This document shows positions 55,552 to 64,000 of a stretch of DNA of 64,000 nt, piece after piece. Each line of letters begins with the position of its first letter. Positions within the stretch are counted from its first letter, which is position 1. The notes beneath the pieces are model-generated. The model searched no databases and had not been told where the DNA came from. It saw only the letters and a list, made by a program, of their open reading frames with translations. A program made the translations under genes and the position numbers. This DNA comes from Nitrospira japonica (GTDB taxonomy: Bacteria; Nitrospirota; Thermodesulfovibrionia; UBA6902). Where the stretch lies: positions 101,813-165,812 of the forward strand of contig DYJL01000004.1 in assembly GCA_020723105.1 (NCBI GenBank), given 5' to 3'.

Positions 55552-57553
55552 GCAAAATACTTTCTGGCAGCTTTTTCGTCTGACCTTTGTGATTTTCTCC
55601 CTTTATCTTACCGGAGATGCACTTTATCGCTGGGATGGGATCAGTTTTTATGCATCGTTTTATGAATTTCTGCCGTCTGTCGCTCTTGCTTTTATTATTT
55701 GGAGCCTCGTAGCGGCATTGGCTGCTATTGTGTTGTGGTTGTTTTTTAGGACATTAATTACAGTGTTTCGAATTGTTGGATTGAAAATTGATTTTGAGCA
55801 TTTGCTGTTGTACATGGTGGTCTTTATTTTCTCCGGAGTCTTAATCTGGAAAGGAAAAAGAATTATATGGCCTTATGAACAGACATCTCTGCAATTAAAA
55901 TTTATAGTTGTTATATCTCTGGCCCTCATATCGGGATATATGATATGGCTGTTTCGCGGTAAGATAGGGAAGGCAGCTGTTGTCATACAGGAGCGTTTGA
56001 CCCCTCTGGTATGGGTATATAGTTTCCTTATCATATGTTCCATACCGCTGGTGGGATATTACGCAGTATGGGAAACAGGTAAAACTAAACTATCAATAAA
56101 TACTAAGTCTTCTGTAACAACTGATGGCAGGCCTAATATCATTCTGGTGACCTTTGATGCTCTTGCGGCCCGTCATATGACTGTATATGGCTATGAAAGA
56201 GAGACGACTCCATTTATCGAGAAGTGGTCAAAGAAGGCTACCGTGTTTTCAAAGGCTGAGGCAGCATGTAACTTCACTACTCCCTCAGCGGCGAGCCTTA
56301 TGACCGGCAAGAGGGTATGGACTCATCAGACGTATCATATTGAAGGCATGAAGCCCATAAGAAGTGATGTTGAAAGTATGCCGCATATCTTAAAAGATAA
56401 TGGCTATTTCAATATAGCTTTCGTTGTAAATCCCTTTGCCTCAGTCAGGGTTCTGGGTATGTCCGACAGCTTTGACTTGGCTCCGCTTACGAGCGAATTC
56501 GGCGATTCTGCTTCTTTGTTCGGATGGAAATTTGGAGTTGTTGACAAAATGCTGTATCAAGCCTTTGGTGATAAGATAAGATTTCACAACTGGATTTTAA
56601 GCAATGAGTTTATCTTCAGCAAATTTCTTAATCTGATTTCACGAAATGTTAATCTGACAGAAGTTCCGCCGGAGAAGGCATTCAATAAGCTGCTTGAAAT
56701 CATGGACCATAATATTCCAAGACCGTTTTTTGCATGGATTCACATCTTCCCGCCGCATGATCCTTATCTGTCGCCGGAGAACTTTAAGGGTAAGTTTAAT
56801 ACTTCTTCGGAATTAAGAAATTATAAACAACAGGAGAAGCTGGTCGAAGAATCATATAAGTATCTGTTTCAATACAAGCCTTATTCTGATGGAATGCGTC
56901 CGGCAGTCAATCTGATGAAGGATTATTATGATGAGTTTATTACATATATTGATAAACAGTTCGAGGATTTTATTGAAGAATTGAATAAGAGAGAAACAGG
57001 AAATACGGTGTTCATTCTGACTGCTGACCACGGTGAAAGTTTTGAACATGGCTACTTTACACACGGAGGCCCTTTTCTTTATGAGCAGGTAACACATATA
57101 CCTCTTGTTATCAAAAAGGCTGATCAGGATACCGGGCAGATTGTCAGTGGGACTGTAGAACAGGTTGATATTCCTGCAACGATTCTGGATTTAGCAAATA
57201 TCCAGTTGCCAATATGGATGGAAGGTCGTTCACTTCTGCCGCTGATGCGCGGAAAAAAACTTCCGCCTAAACCAGCTTTCTCTATGAATTTTGAAGGAAA
57301 TCCAAGCCGGGGACATGCTATTGCAAAAGGAAGTATAGCTGTGTGGGATGGCGATTATAAATTGATACATTATCTTGAAAGAAATGAATCTCTGCTTTTC
57401 AATTTAACACAGGACCCTGATGAGCTGAGTAATCTTATTGAGGAGGAGCCTGAAATTGGACAGTATCTTCTGCGTTTGATCCGGGATAATCTTCAAGAGG
57501 CCAACAAGAGAATGGGAAACGGAACATCCTTTAATTCATCAATTGTAAAATAA
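55541..57553 (+). CDS. Membrane-anchored sulfatase-fold protein, paralog of 47480
   Basis: ATG 55541 is chosen because GAGGTGG lies 6 nt upstream and because the paralog begins at a similar point; in-frame TTG 55523 and ATG 55526 also exist. The 670-aa product has the same membrane N-terminus and PNIILVTFDAL (D205), but its nucleophile segment is T246-T-P-S-A, again Thr in place of Cys and Ala in place of Arg. ADHGESFEHGYFTHGG is kept. It is very similar to the product at 47480 at both ends but with a longer middle. A phospho-group transferase on the glycan is the most likely role (inference). Confidence 0.85.
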   Translation: MVHKQNTFWQLFRLTFVIFSLYLTGDALYRWDGISFYASFYEFLPSVALAFIIWSLVAALAAIVLWLFFRTLITVFRIVGLKIDFEHLLLYMVVFIFSGVLIWKGKRIIWPYEQTSLQLKFIVVISLALISGYMIWLFRGKIGKAAVVIQERLTPLVWVYSFLIICSIPLVGYYAVWETGKTKLSINTKSSVTTDGRPNIILVTFDALAARHMTVYGYERETTPFIEKWSKKATVFSKAEAACNFTTPSAASLMTGKRVWTHQTYHIEGMKPIRSDVESMPHILKDNGYFNIAFVVNPFASVRVLGMSDSFDLAPLTSEFGDSASLFGWKFGVVDKMLYQAFGDKIRFHNWILSNEFIFSKFLNLISRNVNLTEVPPEKAFNKLLEIMDHNIPRPFFAWIHIFPPHDPYLSPENFKGKFNTSSELRNYKQQEKLVEESYKYLFQYKPYSDGMRPAVNLMKDYYDEFITYIDKQFEDFIEELNKRETGNTVFILTADHGESFEHGYFTHGGPFLYEQVTHIPLVIKKADQDTGQIVSGTVEQVDIPATILDLANIQLPIWMEGRSLLPLMRGKKLPPKPAFSMNFEGNPSRGHAIAKGSIAVWDGDYKLIHYLERNESLLFNLTQDPDELSNLIEEEPEIGQYLLRLIRDNLQEANKRMGNGTSFNSSIVK

Positions 57554-57578
57554 AATTACTTTAAGTTATCATTACTAA

Positions 57579-58727
57579 ATGACTAAAAAAGCTTTAATTA
57601 CAGGTATAACTGGTCAAGATGGTTCGTATCTTGCTGAACTGCTCTTATCTAAGGGCTATGAGGTTCATGGACTTATCCGCAGAGCAAGTACCTTCAATAC
57701 AAAAAGAATAAACCACCTATACGTTGATCCTCATATATCAGGGGCTACGTTGTTGCTTCATTATGGGGACTTGTCAGATTCAGGACAGTTGACAAATTTA
57801 GTTTACAATATTCAACCCGATGAGATTTACCATCTTGGGGCTCAGAGTCATGTCAGGGTCAGCTTTGAAATGCCTGAGTATACTGGTGACATTACGGCCC
57901 TTGGAACTACAAGATTGCTGGAATCCATAAGGAGAAGCGGGATTAAAACAAAGTTTTATCAGGCTTCCTCATCAGAGATGTTTGGTTCTGCTCCGCCTCC
58001 ACAGAATGAAAAGACGGTTTTCCATCCAAGAAGCCCTTATGCAGCAGCCAAGGTTTATGCTTACTGGATGACTGTTAACTACAGGGAGAGCTATAACCTT
58101 TTTGCCTGTAATGGAATACTTTTTAATCATGAGTCTCCGAGAAGAGGAGAGACTTTTGTAACGAGAAAAATAACGCGAGCTGTAGCCAACATACTTGCTG
58201 GCAATCAAAACAAGCTTTACCTTGGAAACCTTGAAGCAAAAAGGGATTGGGGATTCACCCCAGAATATGTAGAATGTCAATGGCTTATCCTTCAACAGGA
58301 GGAGCCGGATGATTATGTTATTGGCACGGGTGAAAGTCATACTGTAAGAGAATTTGTAGAGCTGGCTTTTGAATATGCCGGGATAAAACTTGCATGGGTT
58401 GGCGAAGGATTAAACGAGAAAGGTGTTGTAGAGTCGCTAAAATTATATTCAGATAAAATTTCCGCATCCGGGATAAAATCTGGTGATGTGGTAGTAGAAA
58501 TTGATCCAAAATACTTCAGACCCGCTGAGGTCGATTATTTGCTTGCCGATGCATCGAAGGCACGTGAGAGACTTGACTGGAAGCCCGAAGTGAGTTTTAA
58601 AGAGCTTATAAAAATTATGGTTGATTCTGACCTTGAACTGATAGGACTGGAACCACCGGGAGAGGGCTTAAGGGCATTAACTGAGAAGAAAATTGACTGG
58701 ACCGCCAACCGAATCACTGTTGAGTAG
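57579..58727 (+). CDS. gmd: GDP-mannose 4,6-dehydratase
   Basis: This 382-aa protein has the full Gmd signature: [27 protein letters not shown], the catalytic S-S-S-E-M-F-G block and Y154-K158 in SPYAAAKVY, plus [17 protein letters not shown] and FRPAEVD. It converts GDP-D-mannose to GDP-4-keto-6-deoxymannose. The length is slightly above the usual 345-375. It is followed 33 bp later by the enzyme that completes GDP-L-fucose. There is no mannose-1-phosphate guanylyltransferase in the window, so GDP-mannose must come from elsewhere. Confidence 0.96.
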   Translation: MTKKALITGITGQDGSYLAELLLSKGYEVHGLIRRASTFNTKRINHLYVDPHISGATLLLHYGDLSDSGQLTNLVYNIQPDEIYHLGAQSHVRVSFEMPEYTGDITALGTTRLLESIRRSGIKTKFYQASSSEMFGSAPPPQNEKTVFHPRSPYAAAKVYAYWMTVNYRESYNLFACNGILFNHESPRRGETFVTRKITRAVANILAGNQNKLYLGNLEAKRDWGFTPEYVECQWLILQQEEPDDYVIGTGESHTVREFVELAFEYAGIKLAWVGEGLNEKGVVESLKLYSDKISASGIKSGDVVVEIDPKYFRPAEVDYLLADASKARERLDWKPEVSFKELIKIMVDSDLELIGLEPPGEGLRALTEKKIDWTANRITVE

Positions 58728-58760
58728 ATAGATTACTCCTCAATCTTAAATTATTTTTTA

Positions 58761-59831
58761 ATGAATAAAGACTCAAAAATATATGTAGCAGGCCATAGAG
58801 GGATGGTGGGTTCAGCCCTCGTGCGTTCACTGAAGGCCAGAGGATATTCTAATATTCTGACCCGTACACACAGTGAACTGGACCTTACACGCCAGAGAGA
58901 TGTTGAGAGTTTTTTTGAGAGTGAAAGACCTGAATATGTGTTTCTTGCAGCAGCAAAGGTGGGGGGCATTTTAGCAAACGATACATATAAGGCGGAGTTT
59001 ATTTATAAGAATATCATGATAGCAGCTAATATTATTAATGCTGCACGCGGGACGGCTGTCAGGAAACTCCTAAACCTTGGCTCTTCATGTATTTATCCGA
59101 AATATGCAGAACAACCCATGAAAGAAGAGGCTCTTCTGACTGGCGTCCTGGAGCCCACTAATGAGCCTTATGCCATAGCAAAGATTTCAGCGCTTAAATT
59201 GTGCAGATACTATAATGAGCAGTACGGAACAAACTTCATATCCGTAATGCCTACTAATCTTTATGGCCCTAATGACAATTTTAATCTTGAGACAGCTCAT
59301 GCCTTCCCTGCGCTTATGAGAAAGTTTTATCTTGCGAAGCTTCTTGAGAATAACGATATTGAAAAAATAAAAAAAGACCTGCAAAGGTATCCACTGGGCT
59401 TTGGATTGGATAAGGAATTAAATCGTGATGACATGGCATCTGTAAGACAGAATCTTGTGAAAATTGGAATCACAAACGCTTATGTCCTTTTGTGGGGAGC
59501 AGGAGAGCCGTACAGGGAATTTCTACATGTGGACGATCTTGCAGAAGCAGGTATTTTTCTGATGGAACACTACAACTATGGAGACATAGGTGAATTTGTG
59601 AATGTGGGAACAGGAACCGATATAAAAATAAAAGATCTTGCAGAACTTATAAAGCAAACAATAGGATTTGAAGGCAGAATAAAATATGACTGTTCAAGGC
59701 CAGACGGAACTCCCCGGAAACTTCTTGATGTCAACAAGATGAGGCGCATGGGATGGGAAGCAAAAATAACCTTGCCTAAAGGAATTGAAATTACTTACGA
59801 TTGGTATCTTAGGAACAACTTTCAGGAATAG
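58761..59831 (+). CDS. fcl: GDP-L-fucose synthase
   Basis: This 356-aa protein has the GMER/Fcl features YVAGHRGMVGSAL, FLAAAKVGGI, GSSCIYP (C110) and Y137-K141 in PYAIAKISAL, followed by MPTNLYGPNDNF. It epimerises and reduces GDP-4-keto-6-deoxymannose to GDP-L-fucose. It has an insertion of about 40 residues after the LYGPNDNF region (around residues 190-235) compared with the 321-aa E. coli enzyme, as in some other bacterial members. Directly after gmd, it implies that the glycan contains fucose or a derivative. Confidence 0.96.
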   Translation: MNKDSKIYVAGHRGMVGSALVRSLKARGYSNILTRTHSELDLTRQRDVESFFESERPEYVFLAAAKVGGILANDTYKAEFIYKNIMIAANIINAARGTAVRKLLNLGSSCIYPKYAEQPMKEEALLTGVLEPTNEPYAIAKISALKLCRYYNEQYGTNFISVMPTNLYGPNDNFNLETAHAFPALMRKFYLAKLLENNDIEKIKKDLQRYPLGFGLDKELNRDDMASVRQNLVKIGITNAYVLLWGAGEPYREFLHVDDLAEAGIFLMEHYNYGDIGEFVNVGTGTDIKIKDLAELIKQTIGFEGRIKYDCSRPDGTPRKLLDVNKMRRMGWEAKITLPKGIEITYDWYLRNNFQE

Positions 59832-59837
59832 ACAATT

Positions 59838-61247
59838 GTGAACAAGGCTGAGAAAATAAATTATTTTGATTCGGTAGCTCAGGACAGGGAAAAATGGAGA
59901 AAGAGAGGAGCTTATTATTATCAGGAACTTGAGAAATATCTGCGTTTCCTGATCCCGCAGGGTTCGTCCGTTCTTGAAATCGGTTGCGGTATCGGTGATA
60001 CACTCGCAGCGTTGAAGCCTTCCAGGGGACTTGGCATTGATATCAGTCCCAAAATGATAGAAATAGCAAGAAAAAAATTTCCCGATATAGCATTTGAGGT
60101 AGGAGACCTTGAAGCGCTGCAAGTAGAAGAGCAGTTTGACTATATTCTTATCATTGAGACTATAGGACACGTTGACGACATTCAATCGGCTTTTAGTCAA
60201 TTGCACAAGGTATGTAAACCGGGAACACGTATAATAATTGTTTACTATAATTATCTTTGGGAACCTGTTCTTAAATACGCTGAAGCAGCAGGCTTGAGAA
60301 TGAAAAACCTTTTACAGCACTGGCTGCCCTTGGAAGATATTGCAAATTTACTCTATCTGAACGATTTTGAAGTAGTCAAGAAAAGATATAGATTATTGCT
60401 TCCTGTATATTTTCCTCTGGTTTCATCTCTTATCAACAAGGTTGTAGCCCATATGCCTTTTTTGTGCAAGCTTTCCTTGAATGAAATTATTATTGCCCGT
60501 CCCATGACAGCAAGAAAGCCTGCCAAAGACGTGACTTGCTCTGTAATAATTCCATGCCGGAATGAGCGTGGGAACATTGAACAGGCTGTATTAAGAACGC
60601 CTGATATGGGTAAGCATACGGAGCTGATTTTTGTTGAAGGTCATTCTCAGGATGATACGCTTAATGAGTGTGAAAGAGTGAAGTCTCAATATCCGGATAA
60701 GGATATTAAAGTCATGGTTCAGGACGGAAAAGGGAAAGGAGATGCAGTCAGGAAAGGTTTTGCCAATGCAAAAAATGATGTGGTAATGATTCTTGATGCT
60801 GACCTTACAGTGCCTCCAGAAGACTTACCGAAATTCTTTAGTGCGATTGTTTCGGGCAAGGGAGAATTTATAAACGGATCAAGACTTGTTTATCAGATGG
60901 AAAAAGAGGCGATGCGTTTTCTGAATCTTCTGGGGAATAAATTTTTCAGCCGGGCTTTTACATATATTCTTGAACAGCACATAAGGGATACTTTGTGCGG
61001 CACAAAGGTTTTGTGGAGGGAAGATTATCAGAGAATACTTGCTGGCAGAAATTACTTTGGTGATTTTGATCCCTTTGGCGATTTTGACCTGTTGTTTGGT
61101 GCAACAAAGCTTAATCTCAAGATTGTTGAAATCCCCATAAGATATCGTGAAAGAACATATGGCACAACTCAAATCAGCCGCTTCAGGCATGGCTTTCTTC
61201 TTTTACAAATGACGCTTTTTGCTTTGAGAAAAATTAAATTTGTCTGA
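59838..61247 (+). CDS. Bifunctional methyltransferase-GT2 fusion
   Basis: This 469-aa protein starts at GTG 59838, 6 bp after fcl. Residues 1-225 are a class I methyltransferase (motif I VLEIGCGIGD at 45-54, acid in GIDIS near 67). Residues 231-469 are a GT2 of the DPM-synthase type (CSVIIPCRNERGN, metal site D320-A-D322, RDTLCGTKV). Both domains look complete. A stand-alone GT-A domain without C-terminal membrane segments suggests a DPM1-like cytoplasmic enzyme. The fusion could couple methylation and transfer of one sugar (inference); two genes read as one through an assembly error is unlikely because the linker is continuous. Confidence 0.88.
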   Translation: MNKAEKINYFDSVAQDREKWRKRGAYYYQELEKYLRFLIPQGSSVLEIGCGIGDTLAALKPSRGLGIDISPKMIEIARKKFPDIAFEVGDLEALQVEEQFDYILIIETIGHVDDIQSAFSQLHKVCKPGTRIIIVYYNYLWEPVLKYAEAAGLRMKNLLQHWLPLEDIANLLYLNDFEVVKKRYRLLLPVYFPLVSSLINKVVAHMPFLCKLSLNEIIIARPMTARKPAKDVTCSVIIPCRNERGNIEQAVLRTPDMGKHTELIFVEGHSQDDTLNECERVKSQYPDKDIKVMVQDGKGKGDAVRKGFANAKNDVVMILDADLTVPPEDLPKFFSAIVSGKGEFINGSRLVYQMEKEAMRFLNLLGNKFFSRAFTYILEQHIRDTLCGTKVLWREDYQRILAGRNYFGDFDPFGDFDLLFGATKLNLKIVEIPIRYRERTYGTTQISRFRHGFLLLQMTLFALRKIKFV

Positions 61248-61360
61248 TTATTGCTGGTGCTTAAAAAAATTGCAGAAGTTATTTATACTCATATTGTAAG
61301 TTTGAGAAATATAGTGAATATTTAAAGGGAAAAGTCTTAACAGAAAAAAGGAGAGCACAC

Positions 61361-61519
61361 ATGAGTAAATTTGCAATCATATCAGAGTTCTGGGATTTCT
61401 TAAGAGTGCGTAAGAAATGGTGGTTAACACCAATTGTAATCTTTCTCGTCTTACTTGGAGCATTAATTATTTTTACGGAAGGTTCTGCCGTAGCGCCTTT
61501 TATATATACGCTATTTTAG
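61361..61519 (+). CDS. DUF5989 / SxtK-like 52-aa membrane protein, second copy
   Basis: This 52-aa ORF begins at ATG 61361 with AGGAGA suitably upstream. It has SEFWDFLRVRKKWW, one hydrophobic segment and EGSAVAPFIYTLF, matching the product at 24122 at 31 of 52 positions with the same spacing. It belongs to DUF5989, the family of saxitoxin-cluster SxtK. It is not next to a carbamoyltransferase here; the O-antigen ligase gene follows 138 bp later and the methyltransferase-GT2 fusion precedes it. Its function is unknown. Confidence 0.9.
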   Translation: MSKFAIISEFWDFLRVRKKWWLTPIVIFLVLLGALIIFTEGSAVAPFIYTLF

Positions 61520-61657
61520 GTTAAGGCCTGTTGCAAATATCATTAAAATAGCTGTATCCCTAAGCGGCAGGGTATACTTGTTGATGGAGAAAGTTCTGTG
61601 GGTTTTCATAAATCAAGTAGCTCTTCTTAAAACCATCTATCAGGTAAAAAATCTCTA

Positions 61658-63934
61658 ATGTTACATTCTGAAAAAATAGAAAATATCTATCTGTGGGGGA
61701 CCAAAATACCTATTCTTATAATACCGTTTTTGCCCCTTTATATTTCCTCTTCAATGGTCTTCCCATATATTACCGGAAAAAATTTTGCTTTCAGAATTCT
61801 CGTTGAATTTGCAGCTGTCTTTTGGGTTGGGTTAATTTCTCTGAATAAAAAATATCGTCCTCATAATTCAGCAATATTCATATCCATTCTTACATTTACT
61901 TTCATAACAGGCGTGGCTGATTTAATGGGAGTTAATCCGTATAACAGTTTTTGGTCCAATTATGAGCGTATGGAAGGATACATCACCATATTGCATTTAG
62001 CTCTTTATTTCATGATAGTCAGAAGCGTTCTGCAAACCCGCAGAGACTGGCTGTTATTTTTTAACGTAATATTGGCAGTTAGTTTACTTGTATGTCTTTT
62101 CTCACTAAATCTGCCTACGGCAACAAAAGGTACACGATTCTGGATGGAGTATGTCACAAGGCTTTATGGCACTATTGGTAATCCACCGTTTCTTGCCTCT
62201 TATTTGCTTCTTACAATATATATTGGGTTCATCGTTCTCCTGAATACTCAAAAAAAGTATTTTAAGGCTTTTTATATTGTTCTCATTTTTCTCAGTGCAG
62301 TAGTTATTTATTTGACAGCAACAAGGGGAGCGATATTGTCAGGATTGATTGGTTTAATGATTATGAGTGCGTTTCATATTTTCAAAAAGATAAAACTAAA
62401 AAAATGGAAGTTAATTAATACGGTCATTACTGCGATTGTTATTGTCTGTTTTTCTGTTGCTGCTGTTACCATTATAACGTCACGCAGGGATTACTCCTTT
62501 GAAGATAGCACGACTCTTTTCAGGTTTGCCTCGATGTTTTCAGACGACTCTGTTAAGGCTCGATTTAATGCATGGGAGATGGCCTGGAACGGGATTAAAG
62601 AAAAACCTGTATTAGGCTGGGGACAGGAAAATTTTATTGGAATATATTCAGTGAATCATATACCTATTAAGGGAGAACAAGTATGGACTGACCGTGCACA
62701 CAATATTGTTATAGAATGGTTGATCAATGCAGGTATTCTTGGTTTATCAGCGTATATAGCAATGTTGGGATTTGCTGTATATACAATACGGAAAAAATAT
62801 ATAGAGCAGCTAATTTCACAAAAAGAAACCGTTGTGATAGTGACTGTTCTCTCTGTTTACTTTATACAAAACCTGTTCACTTTTGATACCGTTAATACCT
62901 ATTTCATATTGTTTGCCTTAATGGCTTACATTGACATTATTGGAACTCCAAATAATGCAGAAATTAAAATAGTTAGTAAAGATGGATACAACAAAAAAGT
63001 AAGATTAAGATTATTATACTCGACATTCTTTGCATTATTAGCTGGTTATGCAGTCTTTTATTTTGCAAATTATAAACCCATTGATGAGTCGAGGAAAATA
63101 ATACGGATAAGTACGTCTGTCTCAAATTACAAATCTTTCCCAGCTCTACTTAAAGATTTTACAGATACTTTAGCAGTAAATTCATTTGGAGATAATGAGG
63201 TTAAAGACAGAATGAGAGTTGTATCCGAGGATTTTATTCTTTCCCGTGAATTATTTGATGAAGAGGGCGCCCTGAAGTTTCTTGAGACAACGGTTAATGA
63301 ACTGGAAAAGGGGATATTGGAAAATTATTATAATCTGGAATATATAACAAAGGTTATTGAGTTGTATAAAAAAATTTCTTTTTATGAACCGGCCCTTGTT
63401 TCTAAAACCGAATTGCTTATCAAATGGAGTATAAATAATAATCCTGAGTATGAATGGCTTTATTATGCATTAGCTGAAATCTATGAGCTTAAGAAAGAAT
63501 ATACGAAGATGTTCGAGGTCGTAAATAATATGGTTGCACTCGATCCGCATAATGACCAAAAACAATTGAAACTGGCTTTGACAGCAATCTTTATGGAAAA
63601 AGAAGATATAACTGTACGTGCTCTGGAGGAAATAGGTAAGATCAGAGGTAAAAAGAACTCTGGTATTGCTAATGATGTTTTTATGCTTGAGATAAATGAA
63701 CTTCAGTTAATTGCAGAAGCCTATTTAGAAGTAAAGAATTTTCAGAAAGCAATTCATTATTTTAATCTAATTATTAGTATGAAGCCTGACCGTGCCAGAA
63801 TACATTATGATCTTGCTAACGCATATTTTAATCTTGGAGATAGAACACATGCTTTAAGAGAACTGAAGAAGGCAGCAGAAATGGCCCCTTCCGTTTACGG
63901 TGAAATAGCGAAAAAATACGGATTAACTAAATAG
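61658..63934 (+). CDS. O-antigen ligase/polymerase (Wzy_C family) with C-terminal TPR repeats
   Basis: The 758-aa protein has about twelve membrane segments in residues 15-480. The large periplasmic loop contains RFNAWEMAWNGIKEKPVLGWG and the RAHN motif (DRAHNIVIEWLINAG) of the Wzy_C/WaaL family. After about residue 560 there are helical repeats ending in a clear TPR (IHYDLANAYFNLGDRTHALRELKKA). Enzymes of this family join a polyprenyl-pyrophosphate-linked glycan to lipid A core or another acceptor, or polymerise it; the two cannot be told apart here. It closes the GDP-fucose block. The last 66 bp of the window after it hold nothing recognisable. Confidence 0.9.
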   Translation: MLHSEKIENIYLWGTKIPILIIPFLPLYISSSMVFPYITGKNFAFRILVEFAAVFWVGLISLNKKYRPHNSAIFISILTFTFITGVADLMGVNPYNSFWSNYERMEGYITILHLALYFMIVRSVLQTRRDWLLFFNVILAVSLLVCLFSLNLPTATKGTRFWMEYVTRLYGTIGNPPFLASYLLLTIYIGFIVLLNTQKKYFKAFYIVLIFLSAVVIYLTATRGAILSGLIGLMIMSAFHIFKKIKLKKWKLINTVITAIVIVCFSVAAVTIITSRRDYSFEDSTTLFRFASMFSDDSVKARFNAWEMAWNGIKEKPVLGWGQENFIGIYSVNHIPIKGEQVWTDRAHNIVIEWLINAGILGLSAYIAMLGFAVYTIRKKYIEQLISQKETVVIVTVLSVYFIQNLFTFDTVNTYFILFALMAYIDIIGTPNNAEIKIVSKDGYNKKVRLRLLYSTFFALLAGYAVFYFANYKPIDESRKIIRISTSVSNYKSFPALLKDFTDTLAVNSFGDNEVKDRMRVVSEDFILSRELFDEEGALKFLETTVNELEKGILENYYNLEYITKVIELYKKISFYEPALVSKTELLIKWSINNNPEYEWLYYALAEIYELKKEYTKMFEVVNNMVALDPHNDQKQLKLALTAIFMEKEDITVRALEEIGKIRGKKNSGIANDVFMLEINELQLIAEAYLEVKNFQKAIHYFNLIISMKPDRARIHYDLANAYFNLGDRTHALRELKKAAEMAPSVYGEIAKKYGLTK

Positions 63935-64000
63935 ATAAATTTAGAGCCAGTTGCCTCAGAATAAAATGTTACCGAAGGAACGTTGACTCAGGGTGATTTT

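Overview
This window is one long surface-polysaccharide locus (about 42 protein genes) from a Gram-negative-type bacterium of low to moderate GC. I see no rRNA, tRNA, CRISPR array, transposase or phage gene. Many starts are TTG or GTG, and several genes have only weak Shine-Dalgarno sequences. The mixture of enzymes, together with a 'gtcattgcgag'-type palindromic repeat, is what one sees in environmental lineages such as Nitrospirota, Desulfobacterota or Omnitrophota. The sequence alone does not decide between them.

Layout. 1-1665 (-) is a carbamoyltransferase whose last residues lie off the window. 2004-5683 (+) holds a Nudix hydrolase, an SDR epimerase, a nucleotide-sugar dehydrogenase and a GT2 that lacks its DXD motif. 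5699-7459 (-) is an SGNH hydrolase fused to HEAT repeats, followed by a 206-bp MITE-like palindromic element. 7930-13371 holds a GT2, an AsnB-type amidotransferase (-), and a polyprenyl-phosphate-sugar synthase coupled to a GT-C transferase. 13368-15937 (-) is a polysaccharide deacetylase followed by a second carbamoyltransferase. 16193-25465 (+) is a run of methyltransferase, small hypothetical protein, GMC oxidoreductase, SDR, SGNH, methyltransferase, SGNH, a 52-aa DUF5989 protein and a paralogous methyltransferase. 25529-27824 and 37076-39371 are two apparently identical 2,296-bp direct repeats, each carrying a complete carbamoyltransferase plus an SxtJ-like membrane protein. The 11.5 kb between repeat starts also holds a GT87, an RmlD-like reductase, two GT2s, an SDR with an altered active site, a DegT aminotransferase, a GT-C, a methyltransferase and a small 'YVDPNTG' membrane protein. 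39474-45984 has two GT-C proteins around a pair of B12-type radical SAM enzymes, then an SGNH protein (-). 47480-57553 has two paralogous membrane-anchored sulfatase-fold proteins flanking methyltransferases, a YdjC/ChbG deacetylase, a GT2 and a YfhO-like protein. 57579-63934 holds gmd and fcl (GDP-L-fucose synthesis), a methyltransferase-GT2 fusion, a second DUF5989 protein and an O-antigen ligase with TPRs.

How the genes fit together (inference). Cytoplasmic enzymes make GDP-fucose and probably a uronic acid and an amino sugar. Several membrane GT2s would load sugars onto polyprenyl phosphate, and six GT-C-type proteins would transfer them in the periplasm. The finished glycan would be ligated by the Wzy_C-family protein. 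A large decoration layer (four carbamoyltransferases, four SGNH proteins, six methyltransferase domains, two deacetylases, two Thr-type sulfatase-fold proteins) would modify it. No flippase and no initiating phosphoglycosyl transferase are in the window.

The most unusual theme is a dispersed SxtI/SxtJ/SxtK-like set (carbamoyltransferase, SxtJ, DUF5989). It is known by name from saxitoxin clusters but here is embedded in glycan synthesis, with the SxtI-SxtJ unit freshly duplicated.
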